Assembly: GCA_035532215.1 (NCBI GenBank) | Contig: DATKRK010000042.1 | Span: forward strand, 1 to 64,000 | Direction: 5' to 3' | DNA from: JAICIG01 sp035532215 | Lineage (GTDB): Bacteria; Planctomycetota; Planctomycetia; Pirellulales; JAICIG01 | DNA length: 64,000 nt | Shown: positions 8,991 through 17,677 of the stretch, piece after piece | How positions within the stretch are numbered: position 1 is the first letter of the stretch | Layout of the letters: every line of letters starts with the position of its first letter | Position numbers and translations under genes: made by a program | The notes under the pieces: generated by a model | The model's input: only the letters and a program-made list of their open reading frames with translations | Told to the model about the DNA's origin: nothing | The model's database searches: none

Positions 8991-9502
8991 GGTTCGTTGA
9001 TCCTTTTCTCCACGCAGCAGCGCAATAGTTCACGCGTCCGCCGCAGCAGGCTTTTGACGCCGTCTTCGCCGATCTCGAGCAACTGGCCGATCTCGGCCCG
9101 CGAACGGCTGTCGCGGTAACGCAGTTCGATCGCCTCGCGGGCCCGGCCTTCGAGCGATTCCAAGCACTCGCGCAAGGCATCGAGGTAGCCGCCGTCGTCG
9201 CCGGCCAGCCGCGACCAAACCTCTTCGGCCAGTTCCAAATCCGCCAAGGGCGGGCGCCGCTTCGTTTTGCGGATCGAGATCAACAACCGCCGCCGGGCGA
9301 CCGTCCGCAGATAGGCCGCGGTGGCCGCTGGCGTCTGCTCGACGAACGGCCGGCGATAGATGCACAAGAACGTCTCTTGCGTCAGGTCGTCGGCCTGCGT
9401 CTCGTCGGCCCCTAGAAACCGCAGATACCGCCAAACGCCCGTCTGGTGCGTCCGCACCAGTTCGGCAAACTCGCTCGGCGGCTTGATCGTGGCGATCGCC
9501 AT
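8987..9502 (-). CDS. ECF-family RNA polymerase sigma factor
   Basis: 171 aa from the ATG at 9502, chosen because AAGGG lies just upstream; a start at 9538 is open but has no ribosome site. Region 2 reads WRYLRFLGADETQADDLTQETFLCIYRR, shown here only to its DDLTQETF core, typical of ECF sigma-70. Region 4 carries the helix-turn-helix SRAEIGQLLEIGEDGVKSLL. The stop overlaps the start of the von Willebrand/anti-sigma-like gene (ATGA), so the two are coupled. No promoter motif for autoregulation was identified. Confidence 0.88.
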   Translation of the reverse strand: MAIATIKPPSEFAELVRTHQTGVWRYLRFLGADETQADDLTQETFLCIYRRPFVEQTPAATAAYLRTVARRRLLISIRKTKRRPPLADLELAEEVWSRLAGDDGGYLDALRECLESLEGRAREAIELRYRDSRSRAEIGQLLEIGEDGVKSLLRRTRELLRCCVEKRINEP

Positions 9503-9551
9503 GCCCTTAGAGTGCCGTAAACGGGCGAAAGGGTGCAAGCGGTTTCAAAAA

Positions 9552-9622
9552 GTGGAGGGGACGGGCGCCCTCGCCCGTCGGGTTCTTGGCGTCTAGACGG
9601 GCGGGGGCGCCCGTCCCTCCAC
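9552..9622. repeat. Family B palindromic element (GGGCGCCCTCGCCCGTC)
   Basis: Left arm GTGGAGGGGACGGGCGCCCT onward, right arm GGGGGCGCCCGTCCCTCCAC. The arms pair almost perfectly over about 27 bases. It sits between two divergent genes (sigma factor and thioredoxin-fold lipoprotein). Confidence 0.85.
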
Positions 9623-9705
9623 GGAGTGAGCCGCGAGCAGTCTTGGCGGTTGGGCCCAGATGGGACACAATGGCCGGAGGTTCACCGATCCCCGGGAGGC
9701 CGACC

Positions 9706-11502
9706 ATGCCGCCAGTCGCGAAACGCAAATGGCTCTTCAGTTCCCTTGGCGCTATGGTGCTCGCTGGTTGCTGCGTCGAACGCGGAGCAGCATTGGCCGG
9801 AGCACAGCAAATTGCGAAATCTGCGAGCGGGCCGGACGTAGAGGCGCCGGCGAGCCGGCACGACGCATCGCGCGTCGCCGCAAAACGCGAAGAACAGCCG
9901 TCAGGCGACCGTCTCTCTGCCGAACAGGCCAAAGCGCTGGCGTTGAAGGCGCATGCGGAAGCGACGGCGATGGATCGACTGCCGAGGTTCTTCTATCGCA
10001 TCAAGTCGGGCAACGGCGACGTGGACACGATGCGCCATTGGGCGGAGTGTTCGATCGAAGGTCTGACAGAGGCGCTCGACGGCCCCGTGGCAATGTTCGA
10101 TTGGCGCCAACGCGGCGTCACTTTGGCGTGGACCGAGAAACATGTTCTTTTGAGTGACGGGCATTGGGAGCAACGACGCTTGGGAGAGAAGCCGGACAGT
10201 TCGCAACAAGACCGCGTTTGGACGAAAGACCTGTCCTTCGAACGCGGCGCCGCTGCGGATCAGCCGGCTCAATTCATCTTCACTCAGACGCCGGATACCC
10301 TTTGGGAGCAGCAACTGAACGAGCTGGCTTACTTCCGGGTGACGCCGCACCAATTCTGGTGGGCCACAACCGACTACTTCGACGATACGATCAGCCTGGT
10401 TCCACCCGAGGAGGCAGACTATCGGTTCATCGCCACCGAACTATTCGACGGCGAGCTTTGCGATCTCGTCGAATCGCCCAGCCGCGCCGAGCGGCTGTGG
10501 ATCGGTCGCAAATCGCGACGGCTGCGCGGCGTGTTGATCTATCGTTATCGCGGCAATAGGCCGGAAAAGCCGTTTTACGAGCACCCTCGCGTGCGTGAAA
10601 TCGCCGGCAAGGCGATTGCTTCGCAGCAGGAATATACCGACTGGTATTTCGGCGAAGAGACTTCCCGTCGGCAGAAGACAGAAATCGCACGGGCGTGGTG
10701 CGAACTCTATTTCGATCGTTTCGGCCCCAACGAGCTAATCCGCTTCCGCAATTACCGCGAAATCGCTCCCGGCGTCTGGATTCCCTTTCGCGAAGACCGG
10801 GCTTTTACTCACCCCGCAGCGATGGACCGAAAGCGGCGCAAATACATTCGCCTGTGGGTTGCCGTCGACGAGGTGCGAACCGACGTCGATCTGACCGAGC
10901 GCGTCAACTCGCTGCGGCCGCGGGAAGGCGAGCCAATCCAGGACCAGCGTTTTGGCGTGGTCATCAACTACAGCTACAAGCCAGGTCGCAGGCAGAGCGA
11001 GCTTTGGGAATTGGTCGACGCCGAGCGACGAAAACCGAACGTTGACGCCACTCGCCTGGAAAAAATGATGGCCCCCGTCGAAGCGCTCGTCGGCAAGCCG
11101 GCGCCTGCATTGCCGGCTGAAGGCTGGATCGGCGGCCCGCGACCGCAGTTGGCCGATCGACCTTATCTGATTCACTTTTGGGCCGCCTGGAGCGGACCGA
11201 GCCGCGAAAATCTGCTGACGCTGAGGGAACTGGCCGCGCAAGGCCTGACCATTGTCGGCCTGCATCCGGCCGGCAATTCGGCCGCAGAGGCGGGCAAGCT
11301 GATCGATGATTTGCAACTGGGTTATCCGACTTACATCCCCTCGGCGACGAGCGAAGGCGACGACCGTAAGATCGCCGGCTACACCGCCCCGGTGGTTCCC
11401 TACTGCATCCTCATCGACCGCGCCGGCCGCGTTGTCGACCACGGTCCGCTAGGGCGCGAGATGGTCGCCAAGCTGCGTGCGTTGATGCAAAGCGACGACT
11501 GA
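9706..11502 (+). CDS. Lipoprotein with C-terminal thioredoxin/TlpA fold lacking the CxxC
   Basis: 598 aa from the ATG at 9706, preceded by GGGAGG. The signal peptide ends in lipobox LAGC. Residues 100-450 resemble planctomycete outer-surface DUF1583/LolA-like beta-rich regions but I cannot name them. The last 150 residues form a TlpA/AhpC-like domain: LVGKPAPALPAEGW, LIHFWAAWSGPSRENL, PYCILIDRAGRVVDHG. The usual WCGPC active site reads WSGPS, so both catalytic cysteines are Ser. It cannot do thiol-disulfide exchange at that site; a binding or structural role is more likely. Confidence 0.75.
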   Translation: MPPVAKRKWLFSSLGAMVLAGCCVERGAALAGAQQIAKSASGPDVEAPASRHDASRVAAKREEQPSGDRLSAEQAKALALKAHAEATAMDRLPRFFYRIKSGNGDVDTMRHWAECSIEGLTEALDGPVAMFDWRQRGVTLAWTEKHVLLSDGHWEQRRLGEKPDSSQQDRVWTKDLSFERGAAADQPAQFIFTQTPDTLWEQQLNELAYFRVTPHQFWWATTDYFDDTISLVPPEEADYRFIATELFDGELCDLVESPSRAERLWIGRKSRRLRGVLIYRYRGNRPEKPFYEHPRVREIAGKAIASQQEYTDWYFGEETSRRQKTEIARAWCELYFDRFGPNELIRFRNYREIAPGVWIPFREDRAFTHPAAMDRKRRKYIRLWVAVDEVRTDVDLTERVNSLRPREGEPIQDQRFGVVINYSYKPGRRQSELWELVDAERRKPNVDATRLEKMMAPVEALVGKPAPALPAEGWIGGPRPQLADRPYLIHFWAAWSGPSRENLLTLRELAAQGLTIVGLHPAGNSAAEAGKLIDDLQLGYPTYIPSATSEGDDRKIAGYTAPVVPYCILIDRAGRVVDHGPLGREMVAKLRALMQSDD

Positions 11503-11602
11503 AAGATGGGCGGAACCCACGGAGCGGAGAATTGGCAGCGAACCATTCGCAGAAGCTCATTTCTTACTGCGTATTCATGCAACAAGCCGGGCGGGAATGA
11601 AC

Positions 11603-13639
11603 TTAGACGCTGGCGTCCAAGATTTCCGCGAGTACGGACTCTTGGCTTTGCCCGGCCGCCAACTCCGCCGCGACCTGCGCGGTTTCTTGCGTCGTCGGCG
11701 CCCGGCCGAGCAAGCCTTCGTACCAGGCGACCGCTTCCGCGCGGAAGTTTTCGTCGCTGTAGACGAAATCGTGCGCGATCCGTGGGCGAGCGAGCGAGCC
11801 GTCGTCGAGCGCCCCGACCCAGGAATCCGCCCCGGCCGGATCGGCGGAGCGGCCGAGGAAATGCGTGTAGAGCGAATTAACCCACGCTGCACTTCCAACG
11901 CCCGCCTTCAGCGAGAACTCCGGCGAGCTCAAGAGGTCGACGGCCACTTGGTTCAAGTCCGACTGGCCGCTTTGCACGGCGGAAGCGAAGAAGGCAAGGC
12001 CCTCAGCGTCGGGATTGCGATCGAGCAAACGCTGATAATCAAGGCCGATCGCACGGTCGAGATATTCCGTGCTCGACAAGAAGTCTGCGGCGACCGTGCT
12101 CTTTGACGTCCCTCGGGCGATCTGGGTCTGCCAGTAAGCCAGTCCGGCAGCGTCTGCCGAGCGGCCCAAAAACTGTTCGTAGAGCCGGTCGAGGAATGCA
12201 ATCGTGGGCGGAGGAGGAGACGATGGCGTACTGTCGATCGTAACGCGGGCGAGCGCAAACGTTTGACTCTGGCCGTTGCTCCCCGCAGCGCCGCCGATCA
12301 AAATATCGCCCGCGGAATCCAGCGCGGCGGCAAGACCGCCGCCTGGCGTAGCGCCGGTTGGCGAAACGAAGATTCCGCCGTTGGCGAAGTTTGTATCAAG
12401 ACTGCCGTCGGCATTATAGATCGCAGCAGCAAACGCTCCCTGCGGATTGGCGCCGTCAGGATCGATTTCCGCGCCTCCGCCCGCGACGATTCGCCCGTCC
12501 GGCAGCAGCGCCAAGCTGTTCAGCGCATCCCCGCCGCCCGCGACCTTCGTGGTGACGACGCCTGCGCTGCCAAACGTCGTATCGAGGCTGCCGTCGGCGT
12601 TGAAACGGGCCAGCCCAAAATAAACGTACGCCGGATCTTGGGTTTCAACGTCATTCTGAACCTGCCCAGGCAGGACAGGCGGTTTGGGCTTCGCGGCCAA
12701 CTGCGTAACGACGGCCCCGCCGACGACAATTTTGCCGTCGGGCTGAAGGACCACCGCCTGGCTGCCGCCCGAGCCTCCCGAGTAGCCGACCTTCTGGGAA
12801 ACAAAGCCATTTTCGCCGAAGCTGGCATCGACGCTGCCGTTTGCATTGACTCGAACCACCGAAAAATCGCTGCCGCCGCCGGCTACGGCGACGATTTTGC
12901 CATCGGGCTGAATCGCCAGGCCGCTAGCATATTCATACCCGGCGCCCCCTGGAACCGGATCGAGGATATCTACGCCGCCGACGCCAAAAGAAGAATCGAG
13001 GCTGCCGTCGGATAACACTCGCACCAAAGCGATGCCCGCGTTGCCACCGCCCGCAACCACGATTTTTCCATCGGACTGCACGGCGACGGCAAATCCGTCC
13101 TGCGCGCCCGTCCCGTCTGACGTCTCGACGATGCCTCCGCTGCCAAAACTCGCGTCAAGGCTGCCGTCATCCTTAAACCGGGCAATCGTCAAATTCAGCC
13201 CCGATCCGTCGAAAGATTGGCCCACCGCCACGATGCTCCCGTCAGGCAAGACGGCCAGCCCGTTGATGCGCGAGCCTCCCGCGCCGACAGCGGTGGTCAC
13301 GATTCCATCATTGCCAAAGGATGTGTCGAGGCTGCCGTTGGCGTCGTACCGTGCTAAAGCAAACTCGCTTTGGCCGCCGATTGTGGCCGCGCCGCCCGCC
13401 ACGATTTTTCCATCCGGCTCGACGGCCACGCTGTCAACCCAGGCACTGGTTCCCACGGGCGTGGTGACTACGCCGCCGGCGCCAAAGGTCGAATCGAGCC
13501 CGCCGGAATCGAGCAGCGTTCGGCGTTCCAGCCCTTCCAAGCGAAGCGGACGACGACGAACTGATTTTCTCGCCGCGCGAGAGCGGGCCGCCTTTGCGCC
13601 GTGCGAGCGAACCCTGGTTTTAAGACGCGAGGAGAGCAT
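11603..13639 (-). CDS. Delta-60 repeat beta-propeller-like surface protein with DUF4214
   Basis: 678 aa from the ATG at 13639, preceded by AAGGGAC; an upstream extension to 13786 is unlikely. The N-terminus has a basic stretch and the motif LRLEGLERRTLLDSGG, the planctomycete LExLExRxLL signature of exported giant surface proteins. About nine copies of the delta-60 repeat follow (pattern xxDGSLDTSFGxxGVVTT alternating with xxPDGKIVVAGG). The C-terminal 190 residues hold DUF4214 units (LYEQFLGRSADAAGLAYW, LYTHFLGRSADPAGADSW, WYEGLLGRAPT). Probably secreted or wall-associated. Confidence 0.85.
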   Translation of the reverse strand: MLSSRLKTRVRSHGAKAARSRAARKSVRRRPLRLEGLERRTLLDSGGLDSTFGAGGVVTTPVGTSAWVDSVAVEPDGKIVAGGAATIGGQSEFALARYDANGSLDTSFGNDGIVTTAVGAGGSRINGLAVLPDGSIVAVGQSFDGSGLNLTIARFKDDGSLDASFGSGGIVETSDGTGAQDGFAVAVQSDGKIVVAGGGNAGIALVRVLSDGSLDSSFGVGGVDILDPVPGGAGYEYASGLAIQPDGKIVAVAGGGSDFSVVRVNANGSVDASFGENGFVSQKVGYSGGSGGSQAVVLQPDGKIVVGGAVVTQLAAKPKPPVLPGQVQNDVETQDPAYVYFGLARFNADGSLDTTFGSAGVVTTKVAGGGDALNSLALLPDGRIVAGGGAEIDPDGANPQGAFAAAIYNADGSLDTNFANGGIFVSPTGATPGGGLAAALDSAGDILIGGAAGSNGQSQTFALARVTIDSTPSSPPPPTIAFLDRLYEQFLGRSADAAGLAYWQTQIARGTSKSTVAADFLSSTEYLDRAIGLDYQRLLDRNPDAEGLAFFASAVQSGQSDLNQVAVDLLSSPEFSLKAGVGSAAWVNSLYTHFLGRSADPAGADSWVGALDDGSLARPRIAHDFVYSDENFRAEAVAWYEGLLGRAPTTQETAQVAAELAAGQSQESVLAEILDASV

Positions 13640-13881
13640 CGTCTGTCCCTTCCGGCCAAAAAAAGTTACTGGCTGCGGGCCGGTTTGATGCCCCCCGCAA
13701 GCCCCGACAGCAACCTTTATTAAAGACAGCGGCTTCAGGCGGGTCAAGTTAAACTTCACGCGGTCACGAATGAGACATTTCGACATTCGCGTGGACGGCC
13801 TCTCGCCACGACGGGGCTTGTCCCTCGTCGTTACGCAAGTCGCTCAGCCGTTAGAAAGCGACGCGGAGGGAGTCCTTTTAC

Positions 13882-14178
13882 CTAGCCCAGGCGTTTACGC
13901 CTCAGTGTTACCCACATCTTTTGGATACGAAGCGAGCGGATTGCGGGTCGTCGAGTCAGCCGTTCGGCTCTCCGCTTCTCAGCTCGGAGCATTGCGACCA
14001 CGAGCGACGCGAGCCACACGCCAATGTAAATGGAAATGGTTAACGCGCTTGCAAGAATTGGGGCACGCGGAATGATGACCAAAGCAAGCAGCAGCAACAA
14101 CCCGAAGCCAATGAAACCGACGGCCATTTCCGCATGTTCGGCGGCAGTGGTTGGTTCTTGCTCGGCGATATCGACCAT
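13882..14178 (-). CDS. Small membrane protein (98 aa), unknown function
   Basis: Two hydrophobic helices (MAVGFIGFGLLLLLALVII and a second ending IYIGVWLASLVVAML) separated by a short polar turn, then a strongly basic C-terminal tail (RAEKRRAERLTRR). The N-terminus is acidic and cytoplasmic-looking. Positive-inside rules place the tail in the cytoplasm. GGTGG lies upstream of the ATG. No family recognised. Confidence 0.55.
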   Translation of the reverse strand: MVDIAEQEPTTAAEHAEMAVGFIGFGLLLLLALVIIPRAPILASALTISIYIGVWLASLVVAMLRAEKRRAERLTRRPAIRSLRIQKMWVTLRRKRLG

Positions 14179-14316
14179 ACTGCCACCAAACTACCTGCGG
14201 AATTTCGCGACAATCCCGCCCCTATTCGATTGGGCCGAGCGTTGGCATTGCGGCCCGTAGCGGGGAGAAACAATAATATGAGCGCGAACGATTTACGCCG
14301 TCAACCATCGCTCAAC

Positions 14317-15978
14317 TCAATTACGTGCGGCAGCCGCCCAGGCCGCCAGCTTCTCGCGAAAGATCTTCGCGTTGTGGCGAATATCGACGGGAAACGAGGG
14401 GTGGAAGCGAAAGTCGGCGATTGCGGAGGTCAACGGACTCGAAGCGGCGAGAGTGCGCAGCTCCTCCAAAAAGGCTTGCTTCGAGCCTTCGTCTTGCGGC
14501 ATCTTGCCGGGCCGAGGTTCGACAACGATGACGGGCCGCTGCAGGCCGGCTTGCCCGATGCCGACTAGCGCCGAGCGAAACACCGCCGGGTGGTTGTTGA
14601 AGATCGCTTCGCAGCATTCCGTATACATCGGGCCGACTGGCGTGCGCACGCGGTGCGCGGCGCGGCCGCAATACCAGAAACGCCCCCGATCGTCGAAGTA
14701 ACCGACGTCGCCGATGCGATGCCAGACGTCGCTGCCGTCGGCGATTTTCGACAGGGCGTTCCACTCGGTGCGGGTCGCATACTCGCGCGTTACCGCCGGC
14801 CCGCGGACGATCAATTCGCCGATCTCGCCTTGGGGCAGTTCTTCGGCGTCGGCGAGGGTCGCAAGCGGCCCTTCGACGGCGCGAATCACTTTCCACTCGA
14901 TGCCCGGAAACTTTCGGCCGACGCAGGTTCCGGCGCCTTGACGCGCCAGCTCGGCGGTTTCCGCGAGCACTTCGCTGGCCGCGATCGAAGCGACCGGCAG
15001 CGATTCGGTGGCCCCGTAAGGCGTGTGCATCTCGCCGCCGGCGCCGATCACGCTCATCATCGATTCGAGCACGTGCGGCGGCACGGGGGCGCCGGCCGAA
15101 AGTACGCGTCGCAAAGAGGGCAGCCGAATGCCGCGCTCGACGCAGTATGGCCCGACGCGATTCCAGACGGCGGGCGAGGCGAAGGCCTGGGTCGCCTGGC
15201 AATCGACGACCGCCTCGACGATGTTTGCCGGATCGACGCTCGCCGGCCGCGAAGCGTCCATGTCGGGAATCACCGTCGTCACGCCCATCGCGGCGTTGAA
15301 CAGGCCAAATAGCGGAAAGCCCGCCAGATCGACCTCGCCGGGCCGGATGCCGTAGAAGTCGCGAATTTCCGTCACTTGCCGGTCGAAATTTCCGTGCCGG
15401 TAGAGCACGCCTTTCGGCGGGCCGGTGCTGCCGGTAGTGAAAATGATCGCCGCCGGGTCGTCGGCCGCGGTCGGCGCCAGTTCGGCCCCGGTCCACGGTC
15501 CGCCGCGCAATTGGTCGATCGTGACGCCGCCCCAGAACCAGCGCCGGCCGACCGTCACATTGTGGCGGGCCTGCGGAAAGCGGCGCCGCAAAATCGTTCG
15601 CACGGCCTGCACGGCGGGAATCGCAACAAAGCCCTCGGGCTCGGCGGCTTCGAGGCAGGCGAGCAGGTTTTTGCGTCCCATGCCGGGATCGATCAGGATC
15701 GTGACCGCGCCAGCCTTGAACAACGCGAACACCAACGAAATGAAGTCGATGCTCGGCTTGACCAACAGCGCCAGCCGCGTGCCCGGCCGCACGCCGAGTT
15801 CTCGCAGTCCGCGGGCCAGCCGATCGCTGTCCTGGTCCAGTTCGCGAAACGTGAGCGAGGCATATTGTCGCTTGCCGTTGCGATCGCGGCCTTGCGGCAT
15901 GAACACGGCCGGACGTTCGGGCGCCTCGGCCGCGAACGCGGCAAGGCGAGAAGCGACGTTGGAATGGGCGCCATTCAC
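14317..15978 (-). CDS. Acyl-AMP ligase (fatty-acid CoA ligase family, OleC-like)
   Basis: 553 aa member of the ANL (adenylating) superfamily. The ATP-binding P-loop reads IIFTTGSTGPPKGVLY, the adenylate motif PYGATESLPV, and the late aspartate motif RIGDVGYFDDRGRFWYCGR. The combination resembles OleC (beta-lactone synthetase) and related planctomycete ligases more than classic acyl-CoA synthetases, but no oleA, oleB or oleD is visible nearby. The start overlaps the stop of the upstream RimK-like ligase by 4 bases, so they form a coupled pair, which could mean an amide- or thioester-forming route. Substrate unknown. Confidence 0.8.
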   Translation of the reverse strand: MNGAHSNVASRLAAFAAEAPERPAVFMPQGRDRNGKRQYASLTFRELDQDSDRLARGLRELGVRPGTRLALLVKPSIDFISLVFALFKAGAVTILIDPGMGRKNLLACLEAAEPEGFVAIPAVQAVRTILRRRFPQARHNVTVGRRWFWGGVTIDQLRGGPWTGAELAPTAADDPAAIIFTTGSTGPPKGVLYRHGNFDRQVTEIRDFYGIRPGEVDLAGFPLFGLFNAAMGVTTVIPDMDASRPASVDPANIVEAVVDCQATQAFASPAVWNRVGPYCVERGIRLPSLRRVLSAGAPVPPHVLESMMSVIGAGGEMHTPYGATESLPVASIAASEVLAETAELARQGAGTCVGRKFPGIEWKVIRAVEGPLATLADAEELPQGEIGELIVRGPAVTREYATRTEWNALSKIADGSDVWHRIGDVGYFDDRGRFWYCGRAAHRVRTPVGPMYTECCEAIFNNHPAVFRSALVGIGQAGLQRPVIVVEPRPGKMPQDEGSKQAFLEELRTLAASSPLTSAIADFRFHPSFPVDIRHNAKIFREKLAAWAAAARN

Positions 15979-16865
15979 GCTTGTCTGAAACCCGAATTGT
16001 TCCCCGCTTCCAGGTATTCCAGCACCAGCTTCGCGACATCAACCTCTAGCGCCCGGCTCAGCGCCTTCCAGCCGGGGACGGCGTTGACTTCGATCGCATA
16101 GAGCCGCCCGTCGCGACCAGGCAACAGATCGACGCCGGCCAACGGCGCGCCGACGGCGGCGGCGGCGCGATGGGCCAGCTCGATGAGTTCGGCATTCGGC
16201 GTGAACGGTTCGGCCTGGGCGCCGCGGCTGACGTTCGTGCGCCAGTCGAGCGGATTGCTCCGGCGCATGCCGAGCACTCGCTCGCCGATCACCAGCAGCC
16301 GCAAGTCGGCGCCTTCGTGGTCGATAAATTCCTGCAGATAGAGCACGGCGCCAAGCTGTTCGAGCATCTTGAAAGCGCGCAGCGCCAGGGCGTCGTCGAC
16401 AAGCCGCGTGATGCCGCGGCCTTCGGCGCCAAACAACGGCTTCAGCACCACGTCGCCGCCCAACTCGGCGAAGGCGGCCATCGCGGCGTCAGCCGTCTGG
16501 CAGACAATCGTGCGGGGAATTCTCAATCCGGCCGACGCTAGTCTGGCCGACGTGAGATATTTGTCTACTGCGATTTCGACCGCCTTCGGCGGATTGAGCA
16601 CCGTTTTGCCGGCAGCTTCGAGCCGGGCCAAGGCGTCCATACGGAACACGACCTGCTCGAGCGAACCCGGCGGCATGGTCCGCACCAGCACGGCGTCGAC
16701 GTCAAGCAAGCGGCAATCGCCGCTGGTCACCGAAACCGCCGTTTCGCCGAGCGCCGACGCTAAATCGCAGAACGTGACTGAAACCAACTCGTGCCGTCCT
16801 GCGGCGGCGCGGTAGAGATCTTTGAAGTACCAACTGTCGGGCGAACCGAGAACGGCGAGGAGCAT
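15975..16865 (-). CDS. RimK-like ATP-grasp ligase (possible tetrahydromethanopterin:glutamate ligase)
   Basis: 296 aa, single ATP-grasp fold. Visible motifs: VDKYLTSARLASAGLRIPRT (N-domain junction), VVLKPLFGAEGRGI (ATP-binding lysine and glycine loop), LYLQEFIDHEGADLRLLVIG, and the metal site YAIEVNAVPGWKAL. RimK/MptN enzymes add glutamate to a protein or cofactor. Its nearness to mch on the same strand supports a role on tetrahydromethanopterin, as MptN does, but that is inference; glutathione-like or S6-modifying activity is possible. Overlaps the acyl-AMP ligase downstream by 4 bases. Confidence 0.75.
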   Translation of the reverse strand: MLLAVLGSPDSWYFKDLYRAAAGRHELVSVTFCDLASALGETAVSVTSGDCRLLDVDAVLVRTMPPGSLEQVVFRMDALARLEAAGKTVLNPPKAVEIAVDKYLTSARLASAGLRIPRTIVCQTADAAMAAFAELGGDVVLKPLFGAEGRGITRLVDDALALRAFKMLEQLGAVLYLQEFIDHEGADLRLLVIGERVLGMRRSNPLDWRTNVSRGAQAEPFTPNAELIELAHRAAAAVGAPLAGVDLLPGRDGRLYAIEVNAVPGWKALSRALEVDVAKLVLEYLEAGNNSGFRQA

Positions 16866-16954
16866 GCGGGAAGCGGGGGGACGAAGCAGGCAGGGCTGCG
16901 CTTTGGAATTCCGAAAAATGAGCTAAATTTCGCGTCGGATGAGCGAATTTCGCA

Positions 16955-17437
16955 TCATGAAGTCTTGCGCGCCGGCAAGCCTGCCAACTCTCGAACGCGC
17001 CTCCAGTATTCATCCTCGGTGTTGAAGCCGTACTTTCTTGGGTTGATTTTGACCGGGTACTTGCCGCTCTCCTTGTCGTTCTTTACCGTCTCCAACAAGT
17101 CAACCAGTGGGTTCCGCTTATTCGCTTTAGTAAACCACGGTCCTTCCCCTATGGTCGGGCGATGACCAACGGGCCAGTCGGCCTCAATCTGCGCTAGAAT
17201 CTTATCGGGGGTCGCTCGCAATGAGCGGAAGCCCCCTGTTGCCGTGGGATAACCGGCCTTGATCTCTTGGGCAACTAGCAACTCTCGCAGCACCCCCAAG
17301 ACGTGATCCCGGATGGCAGCTTGTCCCAACTTAGGGAGAGCTTCCTCGACATCTCGAATTACAGACCAGAGTCCGACGTGATCGTCGTCGCATTCGGCGA
17401 GGATGTTTTGTTTCAGTGATTCAACGGCGGTCATCAT
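16955..17437 (-). CDS. Uncharacterised 160-aa protein, possible immunity protein
   Basis: Soluble, mixed alpha/beta-looking protein starting MMTAVESLKQNILAECDD, with AAGGAG upstream. I do not recognise a family. Base composition is visibly less GC-rich than neighbours, suggesting transfer. Ten bases upstream ends a 40-codon frame (17447-17569) that resembles the tail of a larger protein. A small protein directly following a truncated C-terminal tail is the arrangement of polymorphic-toxin/immunity remnants; this is a guess from layout only. Confidence 0.6.
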   Translation of the reverse strand: MMTAVESLKQNILAECDDDHVGLWSVIRDVEEALPKLGQAAIRDHVLGVLRELLVAQEIKAGYPTATGGFRSLRATPDKILAQIEADWPVGHRPTIGEGPWFTKANKRNPLVDLLETVKNDKESGKYPVKINPRKYGFNTEDEYWRRVRELAGLPARKTS

Positions 17438-17446
17438 TGATCTCCT

Positions 17447-17569
17447 TCAAACAAACTTGATCTTCTTGATCGGGATGCCGGGTATATCGACATCAATATG
17501 GTTTGCTTTCAGATGCCCGTGGCTGTCATCAAACAGGACCTTCGATCCCCTGAGGGCCAACTCGACATT
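17447..17569 (-). pseudogene. C-terminal remnant of a protein (40 codons), possibly a toxin domain
   Basis: After a TGA at 17570-17572 the frame reads ALRGSKVLFDDSHGHLKANH and continues to IPIKKIKFV before its stop. The stretch has the Gly/His/Asp and Ile-rich look of a structured domain end and uses a stop directly ahead of the next gene's ribosome site. No credible start codon exists, so it is probably the tail of a lost gene. Confidence 0.4.
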
Positions 17570-17677
17570 TCATAATAGTATTCTGCCTGAAAAGCGCAAA
17601 ACAGTTTCAGGGGACGGGGTAGCGTTTCACGGGGCTATTTCATAGCGCAGCCGACGAGGAAGGATGAAAAGAGCGGC

